Source of the DNA: Tethya wilhelma
Lineage: Eukaryota; Porifera; Demospongiae; Tethyida; Tethyidae
Length of the DNA stretch: 64,000 nucleotides
Reading direction: 5' to 3'
Assembly: GCA_964030475.1 (NCBI GenBank)
Contig: CAXIPT010000003.1
Span: forward strand, 4,542,631 to 4,606,630
A program made the position numbers and the translations under genes. Below the pieces are notes generated by a model, which was not told the origin of the DNA, searched no databases, and saw only the letters and a program-made list of their open reading frames with translations. This document shows positions 46,691-61,700 of the stretch, one piece after another (the stretch's first letter is position 1; every line of letters begins with the position of its first letter).

Positions 46691-49262
46691 TTACACAGAA
46701 CTCTCCAACTGATTATGATTAGCTACGAATAATGTTTGCAGGTGGTGTTGACCCCCCACATAGTCCGGTTGAACTGTAATTGTCCCGTGAGCGTTCACGT
46801 GCGTCTCTTGACTCAACGGATCGGGTGGTGACGGTGTGAGGCTGTGAGGGCTGGAGTGTGGATAGCTGTGAGCCGAATTCGGTGGTGAGCGATAGACAGA
46901 GGAATTCGGACTCCCCGAACTGTTGGCACCGTTGTTGCTACCCGGCTGTGGTGGAGAGCACATCATCTGGTTGTGTTGGTGTGTGTACGGCGGTACTTGA
47001 TCGGACACGACACCACTGTACTGTTGTTGTTGCTGTTGAATGCTGGCTTCGGCGTCAAGGGGAAGGTGCTGGAGACGCCTGGTACTGCCACCACCTCCGC
47101 CCGTCACATTTGTTGCGTGAACATCAAATGTGCAGCCTTGAGTGTAGAGAGAGTACTGCGTGCCCTGGTCGGTGGTGGGCACTTGATGGTGCTGGCTGTA
47201 TCCGTCGTACACTTGGTCGTGCGTGGCTGGTGGTACGTCGACAGAGGTCAAAGGTGGTGGTGGCATATTTGAAGTGGACACTGGGAGGAGCTCGGTGTAG
47301 CCATTGGAGACGGGAGGGTGGGTAGAGGTGACCGGAACGCTCGTCACTGGATTGCTAGTTGCGGCATAAGCCGAAGAGGAAGGATACTGTTGTTGGACAT
47401 GGGACGTAGCTATGTCCACATTGTGTGAGAGGGGAGAGCTCTGTTGAGTGGTGGCGTATTGCATCTCGGCACTGCTGCTCGGAAGCATCGAGGAGGTCTG
47501 AGTGGAGTAGCCACCGGAAGGATCAATAGGGGCTTTGAGCAAATCGGCAAAGGTCTCGTTGTGTTGTGAAGTGGTGGTTTGTGCGTTGAAACCGTAGGCA
47601 TTAGCAAGTTCTCTGTGAGGCATTTCTCCCTGAGAGTAAACTGGGACCTGATCTTGAGTCAGTCTCTCCCGAGAAGTCTGACGAGTGTGGCCCTTTGACT
47701 TCGCCGGTCTGGTGAGTGGGTGGTACTGCATTTGATGCATGACGGCGGGGTCCTGCATGTACGACACCATGGGTGTTCTACTGTGACCAGGGTGGTAGAA
47801 ACCGTGCGATGTATTTCTGAGCATATCAATGATGTCGGTGTGCATCTTCTTGGCAGCAATGTCCAAGGGAGAACGATCGAGATTGTCGAGAAGAGTGGCA
47901 TTGGCGAAACAGTCCAGGAGGTGTTTGACACAGAGTGCCGAGCCTTCGCGACAAGCCAAGAAGAGAGCTGTTTGACCCTGTGAAAACAAGAACATCACAA
48001 CAACAAATGTAAGTACTGTATTTCGTACAACCAGTTCTATATCCACCATCTTACTTTGTTGTCTTGAGCATCCTTGATGGTATCAGGGCCGTGACGAATG
48101 AGCAACTTGAGAGCTTCGAGGTTGTCCACCATGGCTGCCCAGTGGACTGCCGTCCTTCCATCATTATCGGTGGCAGCAATGTCGACGTTCTTCTTGAGGA
48201 GCTGTTTCACCATGAACTGGTTGACAATCTTCACAGCGGCCATTAGATGAGTGATACCGCCATCGGATTTCTGAGCAAGGTCTGTCCTAGGATGCTCGAG
48301 AAGAACCTGAATGATTGCATGAACATAATACAGGTACTTTGAGCTCATGTGAATTGAAGCATAGTGCAACTGTTATTGATTTCTAACACCCTATCATCAA
48401 AGCATTCGTGAGTGCTTGTAAATGTGTTTGCATACATTTACAAGCTCAGCACGTACGTACAATATGTATACATACACATCACGTGTCATGTGACCAAACA
48501 AACGTACCATGAATGCTCCCTCGGCAGCTGCACCGATCGCAGCCTGAAACGGACTTTGACCCCAGTTATCTTGAAGATTGGGATTGGCTCCGGCTTCCAA
48601 CAACTGCTCCACATAATCTCCCCTGGAGCACGCAGCCGCCAGGTGGAGAGCAGTCTGTCCGTAGTCGTTGACGGCATCGAGATCCACCTTGGCCTCGAGG
48701 AGGGCAGTCACAGAGCTGTCCACCGGGGGAATGAGGGTGTGGTAGAACCCGTTGTGACTCACGATCGACGAAGGTCGTCCAGCAGGGTAGTAGACTCCGC
48801 CGTTGGGATGACCAGCGTGTGGAGGCAAGATGAGAGGCGTGCGCTCAAAGTGCTCGGAGCTCGACTCTGAGCTGCTTCTCGACTTGAGGGGCACGAGACT
48901 CTCGTGACTGCCGTGGTGCTGCTTCATGACCACCAACATGAGTGGGGTGTAGCCTCCAGGACCAGGGGCGTTCACATCAACACTGAGTGCATTGTGTCGT
49001 CGGTAGTCGGCCAGGAGTTGTCGCACCCGGCGAGGATCACGTGCTGCCTCGTAATGTACGATGCTCCACTTGCGAGAGTCTTTGCCGGATTGACCAATGA
49101 CAACGGTATCGGTTTCTTGTGTGGGGGAAGAGTTTGATGTCCCCAAGGGGTTCTCAGCTGCACAGACATCAGTCCATTTGATGTGGTTCCGTCCCGAGGC
49201 ATTATCCATTTTAGCCTTCTTTGAGCCTTGAGATATATATTCATCTGAATCGACTGAGGGGC

Positions 49263-49305
<43 letters not shown>

Positions 49306-50334
49306 ACAACATTTGTGTAAATATCCATATCGTATGTGCATAAAGTACACTATCTCTCAGCCTACTTTATAGCTGCAGTGGCACCAGCTGCGGTGCCCTT
49401 CACAGCTCCTCCACCTCCTGAAAGCTTCCTCCTGTCATTCCGTGGTGAGCTGTTGCTGCGATCGCTGCTCTCCGAGGAGGGGCTGGTCGGTCTCCAGATC
49501 TTTGCCGTCACTCTCTTTCTCTTTCCAATGAGAACACCCACACCGGCTCCAAGCACGATGATGACAACCAATGCTACTATGACTCCGTAGTACCACTGGA
49601 AGTTTGATGGTGAACCATCAGAATCTGGTGCACCTGAGAGGTTTGTGTTTGTTTGTGAGTGCAAGTGTGAGACAAGTGTAGGATGTGTGTGTGTGTGTGT
49701 GCATCTTGTAAGTGAAAATCAAACTTACTAGCTGCACTTGCTACACCATACGATCCAATTTCCTTACGCCCAGAAGCAAAGTTTGCTTGAATCCAGTTCA
49801 CAGCCTTTTTTATACAAAAAAAAAACAGAAAAAGAAAAAAAACAACACTTATTTAATACCACTGCTATGACTTGATACAAGCCTGCACTAGTTGTACTTA
49901 CATCCTGTGCATCATTGGGACATCTACTGTGACAGTACTGGATGTCCAGTCGAATCACCACCTCATATATACTACACAATTTAATGAGATTCAACATGAA
50001 TATACACGTAACTATGGTGTGCTCAAATTAGAACACACATTTTGCATGCATATATTATACCATGCACTTACATTCTATCTCCAATTGCCTGTTTGTCACA
50101 GGGATGCAAATACATAGGACAACGTCCAGACAGATCATCAACGGTCAAAATGCGACTGCTCTCAAGTACTGCAATGCTATTGGTCAAATTACCGAGGTCT
50201 ATGAGGAAAGTGTCACTCCAGGGACTCTCAAAGGGTCTGTCCTTTGGACCAAGTAAGATTAGGACCAGCCTGTTGGCAGCCTGTTGGTGGGTAGAGAATA
50301 GAAGGTGGATGAATGTGTAATTGTATTATGACAT

Positions 50335-50380
<46 letters not shown>

Positions 50381-50381
50381 N

Positions 50382-50440
<59 letters not shown>

Positions 50441-50791
50441 TATGTATGTATGTATGTATGTATGTACATGTATAGTCCTACAATCAATCAAACTCACATA
50501 GCGAGGTTCTCCCTGGCAATCAACATAATCAAACGGACACTGCTGTGTGTTACACTGGTTATTGCACACTCCATTCTCCACAAGTTGCACACACTCTTCT
50601 GTGTGCCGGCACTGTGGCTCACATTCCTGACCATCAAAGTAACACTCGGCTCTGTTACACTCCACATCACACTGTCCATTGTTGAACTTATCCCTGCACT
50701 CAGGGCACTGCACCCACAGATCTCCGTCCTCTGGTGGACGAATGGTGCAGTCTCCACCATCAAAGTTACAAGCCTCGGTGAAGCACTTCAG

Positions 50792-50845
<54 letters not shown>

Positions 50846-51419
50846 AAAGTGTATATGCATAATCAATGTACACTTAGGTAAATACATTATTACTTAAAAT
50901 AAATTTCTTGCTATCACAAAAAGAAAATTGGTAATGGAATACTTACATCACATTTTCCATTGCCTGCAAGTGAACCAAGGCAGTCATCATGAGGGCAATC
51001 TGTAGAAAGGAAATAGAAAAGGGTAAACCATCAAAACAGAAAGGGTTCATGCATCACATTCTATGTGGGGGGTGCCACCTTCCATCCCACCCTCTCAACT
51101 GCCTCAAACATATTCATGTGAACCCTGAGAGGCTGCAGGGTGCCAAATTAATGGAATTCATGAGATATTCATACCACAATATTATGGCAGCTAAGTCTGG
51201 TGCAGAGTTTAGGAATGCTGGCTGTATTGGGTTACCATGGGAAAATAGAGGCTGAATCCAACAAGTGTGCAGCTGTTATTCATGTACTAATTTTTATTAG
51301 GGGAGTGGAGTGAAAAAAAGAGCTGGCTAGCTAACAAAACACCCATAAAAACAGGATAGAATATCAGTACCATTATCTTTGAAGGCCAGGGAAGGCTCAG
51401 GTGTTTATTGTGTGGTTTA

Positions 51420-51469
<50 letters not shown>

Positions 51470-53066
51470 ACTCACATTCAGTCTCACACAGTGGACCAGC
51501 AAAACCAGCAGAGCAGTTGCAATACACGAATTCAACATCACTACTGACACACTCCCCACCATTGGAGCAGTTCAGTTGGGAACAATTTCCTATGAAGCTT
51601 TCACAATTTCGACCAGTTTTATTCCCAGAGCACAAACACTCATAGCTTCCAGGGGTGTTTTCACACAGTCCACCATTACAAGGAGAGCCTAAGCACTCAT
51701 TGAGATCTTCCATACACAGTTCTCCTCTCCAGCCTTTCTTACAAACACACACTGAGCTATTGTGCTGGAAGTCGTTCACACATCTATCTGTGTTATCGGG
51801 ACTACACGTTGCGTGGACACACGGCTTCATAAAACTACAATTACGTCCGTAGAAATCGTCCGAGCAATTGCAACTATATCCGTTCGTTTCAGGGACACAT
51901 TCACCTCCGTTTTCACAAGGGTTGGGATCACAGTAGTCCCGTTGAAAAAGGTCCATTTCGCAGTTGCTACCGGTAAAGCCGCATGGACACTGGCAGTGAA
52001 CGTTGTCTTGTAGGTCGATATTGTCACTGTGATAGAGCCCATTGCCATTTGTGCGCAAATGCTCGTCGACAGTACAGCTGTTTTGATGCGCACAGTTTAT
52101 GCAGGGGTTCATGATGTACTCACAGTTGTAACCGGCATAGTTCGAAGGACATTGACAACTGTGGTAACGACCATCGCGAATGCTTTCGCATGTTCCTCCA
52201 TTCATACAAGGATTCTCGGCACAAACGTCAAATGGCGTGGAACAATTTTTCCCAGTAAAATCTGAAGAGAGAGGAGAGGAAAAGAGGGGTGGGTGAATTC
52301 GTCTAGCAGTACAGGTACAGAATGTTTGACACTATCACAACTATTAGATCATACAACTTACTTGGAGGACATGTGCACTTGTAGTCCACTGCAAAGGAGC
52401 TGCTGTTGAACACGTAATCACAAATGCCACCATTTTCGCACGGACTGGGTTCAGCACAAAAGAAGCTGGAGGCATTTAGTGGCTGTGCACACAAGGAATT
52501 TGACGAGTAGCGATCCATTGTACAATTACAGACAGTTCGGTAGTTGGATCCATCGTCCGTTTCCTGAATCTCACACACACCACGGTTGTTACAATTTATG
52601 TTGTCACAGGTTCTCTCAGCAACTTCCACAAATTGACAACGGTTGCCAACAAACCCGTCACCACAGAGACACTCAAAGTCACCAGAGGGAAGGTTGTAAC
52701 AGACTCCATTAGCACCACAAGGATCGCTGTTGCAGGCATCTACAGTAAATGAAGAAAGAAGAAGAAAACAAACAAATTAACACGATACAACATGAGTATG
52801 TTTTTTTTTGTTATTATTTTATTTTTTCTGAGAGAGATCGACGAAGGCTTTGAAGCTCGAAGTAAACTCAATTTATTAAGAGGAATGTGAGCTCTAAATG
52901 TAGGGTGGGACAGGGTGAGATGGTTTCAGCTTTTGCCGCCCAACAGAAACCATGAGAATGTACAAACACAAAATATTTTGTACGTACACATATAATACAC
53001 CATGCATTAGGTGAACTAACACATTCCCCAGGAAATATGGTGTCTGAACGAGAGGATATAGACAAT

Positions 53067-53103
<37 letters not shown>

Positions 53104-53107
53104 AGAN

Positions 53108-53156
<49 letters not shown>

Positions 53157-55511
53157 GTCAAGGAAAAGGGAGAAACAAATTTCTTCTCAAACATCTCTTG
53201 TTATGTAGTCCCCTCTGAACTTCAGTTCTAGTAAACACAACAAACTATGTAACTGGAACTCTGAAAGGCCAGCCATCTAGGCCAGCTTGCCAAGACAACA
53301 TAACTAGCATACTTAACACATGTACTCTTGTACTTCAGTAGTGAGCAAAACTATTACAATGGCCTGAGGGTAAACTCCTCAGGAAGTGCTCACAATGGGG
53401 AACTACATGTATCCCAAGGGAATAGAATGGCTGACATGCAGATGGCTCAATGCACGGACACAGATATTCACTGGTGAAGCGGTCGGTTCATTCTTGTGGC
53501 CATGCTGCCACTGAGACTGGGTGTCTGGAGAGAAGGCCACAACAACAGTAGCCGGTGCCCATCAACGCCACGATAACCAGTGATAACCAGTGGCAACCAT
53601 AATCACCACTGACAACAGGCAACATTTGCTGGTTTATCATAACTATAACAATAGAACTTATTGAGGGGTTGTTTGTGACAAGAGAGTATGGTGTTATATA
53701 AACAGGGGGGAAAACAAAAAAAGTAAGAAATTTTTTGGGTAGGCCACACACAATAAGTTTGATCACTGAAAGGAAGGAAGGGTCTTGAGCTGTGGTGAGG
53801 AAACACACAGGAAGATGATGCCACCTTGTTTGAATTACCAAGGAAACCCACACAATTGATTCCTGGTTATGTCAGCTTGACTGACAATCGAAGAGTCGGA
53901 AAGCAGGACCCTTTTCGAATTATTCTTAAGAAAAAGCACTTACCAGCCGTCTACTGACAAACCAGTACATGTAGAGACCAGGCCACAAGATGTTCCATTA
54001 ATTGTTCATAATTCAGTATGACATGGAAGTAATTGCCATTTGGCCACTCCATGTCTCTCAGTCTCTCCTACTCCAAAGTCGATTCCAAAGCCATTAAGTT
54101 GTAGAGAGAAGAATGAAAAAATTGAGGCAAAAACTGGACATGGCAGGTATACGTAAATTTTGGTCCTAGACTACAGGTCGGTCAATCCCACTCACCACTC
54201 ACACACACACACACTCTCACACACTCAACATGCCTGACTGCACACACAACTCCACACATATATATATAAATACACACATACATACATGTATACAGGACAA
54301 CACACACACACAGTAATACAGTAAGTGAGTTAATTACTATGGGTATAGCCGCACTAATGCAATTTGAGGCAATCAATTGGAAGGCTTGCTATTATTCTTT
54401 TATTTTTTTGTTTCTAATAAACAATTTCATTAACATGGTTGTTACGGTCAAAGGTCACTTGAGACCCAGCCTGGACACTCCAAGGTTTCGTTTTGTATTA
54501 GCTTATCAACAAAAAGTGGTCCTAGAGCATTTTTGTTTTCATTTCAGACAGAAAAAATAAAATCACCATGACTCAACATAACAGTTGTTAACTAACCAGT
54601 CAGTCCACAACATACATTCTTACATACACAACTGATTCTTCGGGTGATAACAGGAGTGTTTCAACACACCATGACAACAATATAGGACCACATTGAGGAA
54701 ACTGGGTAACCAATTGTGAGAACTTGGGGAAAAAAAGACAACACAAAAAAACACCCACTCTTGCCTGTAATATTATTATGTATGCATAGTGGTTGTCAGA
54801 GGCCCACTAGCATCCCAGAGCACTTTGCACAGAGGTGTATACTTAGCCATGTAATACAATGTCTGGCACTCCTTCATTTTCAGATTGGTTGGCACCTCAT
54901 GTACGCACTCACACTCACGCACCTGACGATGAGTAGTAGTTGAAACAATTACAAATCAATCTTTCATTCTTTCGATGTAAAAGTCATCATCAAATCAAAC
55001 CAAACGGTAGAGACTTTCCCAGGCCCACTGTTGACACAGCCCAAGTAGGCTATGTACATGTAGCCTCCACCACCACCAACACGTGTGCTAATAAAACATA
55101 AATTGGATTCCTTGGCAGCAGAGACAAAGAAATGGTTTGATTATTTTCACTCTCTCTGTGCATCTTCACACACAGGTGCTCTCATGACATTCGATCCAAT
55201 GTTGACATAGCTTGTCCACTGGATTCCCACGTGCATCAACAATCGTGTATCCTTTTTTTTTCTCTTCATGGTTCGTAGAATTCTCTTGATGAAAAAGTAA
55301 CGAAAATTGTTTTGAGAAGAATTCGAAATTAATGTAATAAATTTGGAATGAAATATGCCATCCAACATGGCACATAAACATTTTTACAGGTATCCACATA
55401 AACACACGTGTCCAGAAACATCAAGCTCCACGTTTTCATTTCTTCAAGTTTTCTGTTCGATGAGAAAACCAACAGAAGCTCATAGTGCCACCTGACAGTG
55501 ATCACAGCAAT

Positions 55512-55552
<41 letters not shown>

Positions 55553-57827
55553 CTCCCATGTATCTTGCCTGACCATACTTCCTTCCCCAGCAGAACCGAC
55601 TCATTGTTCACTGACATTCATACAAGTGTACGGTATCACGAAGGAGAGCCAAAAGAGATGTGAAACCCCTCTTTAGTGCATTCCAAAGAAGACATATGTA
55701 GTGCAAATCACAATGGAATCTAGATACTGCTACATACATATGGATAGGGGGGGAACACACCTGTAACCCCTCTAATAATGATGTGAGCCACTGATTGGTG
55801 TAAAAAGTTGGCGGAATTTTAAAAAACCCACATAAACAAGAATCCACATACTAACACCCAGCCACAAGCAGAGAACAAGAATTCAATTTGTTTTTCTCAC
55901 ACTCCCCAGCCCAGCTCTCAAGATCTCCCGAGGCTGACAGCATGCCACTGGCGAGAAGAGGAGACAGGCGAAGGCTTCGAGTAGCATGTTGACACGACCC
56001 GGTTTGATGTTTTAGTCAAGACAAGAGAAATTTATCCCAGGGACATTAAAGTTTGATCAGATCTGAACACAGAACTGTTGCATGAGTTCCAGTACTATTC
56101 CCTTGTTGATAAAACCACTCTCTCACGATTGGACAACCACAGAATGAACCACAAAAACAATAATACTTTACACACCAAAACAATAATACTATACACACGT
56201 TTTACACACAAACTCTAGAAAAAAACCAACACAAGACAATGCATCTGTTTATTAACTTCCACTTCACGAGAAGTGGAAATATAAACATACAGCTAATATA
56301 TGTATCTCACAACAACCAGCCCACACAATGGCAATAATAATATGATGCATTTCAGAGTCTTAACGTACCTCACTAAGTGGGTACCCAAGGTGCTGCACAA
56401 AGATTTAGAATTCAGTCAATTTTTCAATTCTTGAAAAATCTACCACTTTATATCATTTTTCTCATTTCCTCAGCGATGAGCCTAGCTCCTCAAGCAGGTC
56501 ATGCTAGCCACACACAGCACAGCAGTGTATGTGGCCAGTTTGGATAGACAGACAGTGGACATGAGAGCCCACAACCACAGAGGGTTCAATATCAACACAT
56601 CTTCTCATTCAAAAATACACTGCCAACATGTAGCAAGTCACACCAAGGTTAACTATATAGGTCATAGTGTAAGTGTGTACTGTAGATGCTACTAAAATTC
56701 CAGTCAAACTAGTTTACAGTGCAGCTCCTATGACAACTAGACAACCACAAAACAAGAAACGGGTGGAAAACAGAGATCAAGGATCAAGTCAGTTTAGAAA
56801 AGAAAGCAAGAGAGATATGATTAGGGTTGATTAATGACTGCTCAAAGAGATAAATGCTCCCATTACCAGTATAGGATAGCACCAGTCATAGCCACACCAA
56901 GCAGCTAGAGTTTCAGCAGTTGAAATGGTATATGAAAACACACTGCTTTCTTGTCTCTTTCTAGATAGAAGCTACTGTTCCAGGTGCACGCTCACCCAAG
57001 GAAGATAGGTGTGCGTGCACCACAAACAGACACCAGTAAATTAGAACCAGTATCTTTTAACTGCGGCAAAAACTTGACACAACATCACTAAATTTGCTTC
57101 AACAGCTCTAGTTTTTTCCCTTTGGTTCCTCTTCTTTTAGATTCATTCCTCTTTGGCTATATATGTTGCTTACACTCAAGCAGCTAGATAGGGAGCTGGG
57201 AACACACCCACTGTAACCCAGTTCTCATAGCAACTGACCACTACAAGCTTGTGTAGTGGTGAACACCTTATTAGCATAATTGGTACACACAGGAATAACC
57301 ATGGGCTATACTACCATTGCCTACTACCACTCTGGTTGATGGTGAAGACAGAAAGAGAGAGAGTACTTTCAAACTGCCATTGTGTTGGCTTCTGGGGTCA
57401 AACAAGCTAAGGCATTCCCAAAATATCTGGAGTACCACATCATCCCATTGGAGTGCACGGTTGCACATCTCACAAAATCCTCAGCACTTCTATTATGGGA
57501 GATTTCCAGTTGGCCCAAGACAAACCCAGCTTCACGATTCTTCCAAAGTATTTAGCATCATAATTATGTGGTAATTGAGAGATGAAATTTCTGTCATTCC
57601 ACTGGGCTTGTCGCTAATGTGAATATTCTATACCACAGCTCATGCAATACCACACACCCACACCTTGGGACAATAGCCACTGCATACAAGCCTACACCTT
57701 TTGAGTGTCCCCAATACAACCTACACATACATGCATAAATGCACACACGTGCTAGTGCAGGAACATGATCGTATTTATTTGAACAGATTGGACTATATTT
57801 GTATCACAAAGGAGAAATCACACACAC

Positions 57828-57881
<54 letters not shown>

Positions 57882-58704
57882 CAAATACACCCACATTCTC
57901 GTGCCATTTCACCTCACAAACACACACAATTCACACGTTCTCTAGCTATGATTCTCTTTCATTCTCTCTCTCTCTCTCTCTCACACACACCTCAATTTTC
58001 AAACAGCCCACTTACCCCCCATTGTAAACAATAATAGCAGTAACGGTCACAGGCTGTAGATTGTGAATATCTTTAACCTTTTTTACACACGCTTGTGTTT
58101 GTGAGTGTGTGCTAGCTAGCTGATAAGGAATTAAACTCCAATGAATTTCAACGGGTTAGGAATGTTTATTTGAATTTTTTACGTAATTGCACTTCTATAA
58201 AAGGCCATACTGTCAACATGATGTACACACAGTAAGCCCCTTTTCAAAGGAAAGAGAGTGCACCAATATTCAGTGACAAAGTTGGACCAGCAAGACTTGT
58301 GCCAATAGTGCAATTAGAAAAAAACCAGGTTGATCAGGAGGGTCCAAAGTCCTTCTTTCAATGTGGAACAGGAGTACATGGTACACACTAATTGCTACAG
58401 CTAGCAGTTATACTGCTTTAAATTTTGACCCTTATCTAATATATTATACACCTCTATAGTTATACAGTTTTCAAGGCTCCACTTACTGCCATTAGTTGTG
58501 TATTGGCATCTAAGTCCAGTGAAGCCCAGGGGACAAGCACACACATATTGAGTGTCATTGGTTGGGTGTCTGGCACATGTGCCACCATTAAAACAGACAG
58601 ATTCTTCAGTCTCACAGATGAAAATGGAACAGTCAGATCCACTCCAGTTATTATCACAGCTGCATGAGAGAGAGAGTGAGAGAGAGAGATAGAGAGAGAG
58701 AGAN

Positions 58705-58746
<42 letters not shown>

Positions 58747-61700
58747 AATATGTACATTTTTTACATGCATGTGAGTGAGTGCCTATAATGGTGTTTATGT
58801 GGTGAATGTAACAGCAGGTGGTATGTGTGGGGGGTGGGGGGTGGAGGGTGGAGGAGGGTGTGAGTCTGTGAGTGTGTGAAGGGGAGGTGTGTGTGCATGT
58901 GAATGTGTGAGGTATGGAAGGGGGGGGCTCAAATAGCTTCATTATGAATACTTAATCCACGAAATAATCAATGATGATGAATTGCACTATTAATCAAAAG
59001 AAGGTGCACAGAGGTACAGGTTACTAAGACTGAGTTACAAAAATTCAAGCCATTTCCTTCACAACATTAGCCCTGCTTTTAAGTGGTCAAACAGCTATCA
59101 GGCTTTACACTTAACAAGGCCAACGCTACTCTAAATGGACAGAAGGGTTTTAAAACTACACTCCCTTTTAACCCCACAATCAACCAGGAACCTCAAACAA
59201 TCATCACCATAGCAACTAATTGCAGTATACACGTCACTGAAAAACTTTAAGACATAACACAAGACATATCCGAGTTTCTGTTGTTAAGTGACGAAAAACC
59301 CATCTAAGTTTCAGATGACTACTCACAGTCACCGCGATATACCACAAAACATTCACACTAATACACACACACACCCTGAACACTGTGAGTATCCAGAGTG
59401 AGTGAGTGAGTGTGTGAGAGAGTGTGTGAGAGAGAGAGTACTACTATAGCTACTCAGATTAGGTGGAGTACAAGTGGAATGCTCAGACAAAGGTAAGCAA
59501 GGTCACAACACATCGCTCGCTGACAACACAATTAAGGATCGCTAGCAAGATCCACCGACAGACCTGGTGTCGTAGCACACGACAAACAACAGCACACTAC
59601 AGCAAGTACAACAAGAACAGCAGTGGATGCTGAACCACGCAAAAAGGGTGTGTGCACTTAAGTTCTCTCAGAGTATAGTGAGAAGTCAGGAGTAGTGTCT
59701 GTACGAGAGGAAGTAAAGTCGGATTTTTGCGAGCCTAGAGAGTGATGCATGCCTCATGCTTTACACTGTGTTCACTAGGAAATGTGTGGGAGTAGGTTGA
59801 GAGTGTAATAGGTATGACCCGAGGCTATAAACAACAGTCTAAACAAGTCATGCTTACCATTCCCCAGCTTCACAGCCAATACAGGATGTTAGCTATGCAA
59901 TGCTCGAATTCTAGCTCAACAGACACACACACGAACGATGCGGGTATCGTACATGTAAATGAATTTTAGATTTAAAGAGATGTGAGTGTCATACATAGCT
60001 GCTTAACAACAACAGCAACAAAAAATACATTTTACTCACGATCTCTGTCCAAGTGACAAAAACTAGCTAATTTGAAGGCAATTCACAATGTAGACAGTCG
60101 TTTGAGAGAATCACATCGCAGCACTTCGAAAAAGGTAACCACTAATGAACTGTGATCTGATAGAAGCTACAATATAGTAATGTGTACACCATGCCTGCCT
60201 AATTTGTACTCTGTAGAGTTCAAGAGGTGGCCCCATTTTTGGGATATAGGGTAAGTGCATTTAAATGAGAGCAATTCTCGCTGTGTGTAGGCACAGTAGA
60301 GTCACTTATGATCACGCCAACAGGCACCAATGCCAAATGCTAGCAGTCACACCCTGACACAAAACAACTGAACAAACATTACAAAAAAATGTTACCAAAA
60401 ATCTCTCCCCTCTGCAGCTCTCACACAGCACACACCAACACAAAGCATGTTTAGGTGTACAGCTCAGTGCACTATAAAATACACACACACACACACACCA
60501 CCCATCCCAGCATATGTATATGTATATACACACAGACAAGCCACAAATTTATGAACTTCCTTTGTGATACTATCTACAACCCTCAATACAAGAAGCCAAA
60601 CGAACCACTGGAGGGGCACTTTCAAAGTACAAGAGACTGTGTCCAGACTGCCAACTCAGACAGCTAGAGCCATAAGGTCTCCAACAGTTTTGAATGCAAC
60701 CAGCTAGCTAACATCATTAACACACTTACTGGAGCAGAACCCAACAAGAGTTTAAAAACATGATAGTGTACATTTTAGAACCACAGGACACTTATCAACT
60801 ACTTGAAAAACTGACCTACAGGAGGGCCTTGAAAGAGGAGCAGACTTGAAGGCAGCTGCTCAAACTCGCAAGTATTGTCAAGCAAGCAAGCAAGCAACAA
60901 AATGGGATGCTCAAGCTACCAAAAACACACAACAAATGGAACGCTGCAGAGCTCAAATGCAACCACTCTTCAAAGATAAACTGGCATGTTCATCAAGTCC
61001 CCCCTACCTGGCCACAATGCCACAGAATTTGTTACAAGCAACTTCTAATTTGGAATATTAGCAATAATAATAAAATACAGTGGGACTTCAAAAAGGTTAA
61101 AGGACAAAATGCCTGTAGTATTATAAAAATACACATCTACGCAATACAATTAGAGTCCAGAGTAGATGGACTACTCAGATAATGTTATTATCACAATAAT
61201 AAGCATACCAAGTATCTGGTACATGTTCTGCACCTAATATAACATTATATAGGTGTAGAATTTTCCCCCCTGCAGATCACAAAGTGTAACTGTATGTATA
61301 GATCAGCTGAATAAACTTTTTGAGTAAGAGCTTCTTAAGTAGCTCAAACACAAACACACACATGACACAAACATTGGTACACCAAAAAGGGCATGTATTT
61401 CTACACATTGTCTGCAAGAAAATTCACATTTCTCAATAGTAATCAAAGGCCTGATGTGGTAAGACTCGTCAAAAGGCAACCCACTGAGTTGAGGCTACAG
61501 AGACAAGGCAACCAGTGTCCATCAACATAACAAGCTGCAACAACATACATAGCACAGTAAGGCCAAGATGCTGCAGTGCAGACAGTGTGGCCAAGGAATT
61601 TCAAATCACTAATAGTGAGGCAGGAAGGAGTGGAGAGGACTTGAAATTGGACACCAGCAAATACAGTTCATTTCCTAAACTCTATACATTCAGTCACTAG

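Noticed and set aside
46858..47325. Plus-strand frame opposite the Notch tail
   Set aside because: Antisense shadow of the low-complexity C-terminal Notch exon. No independent support.
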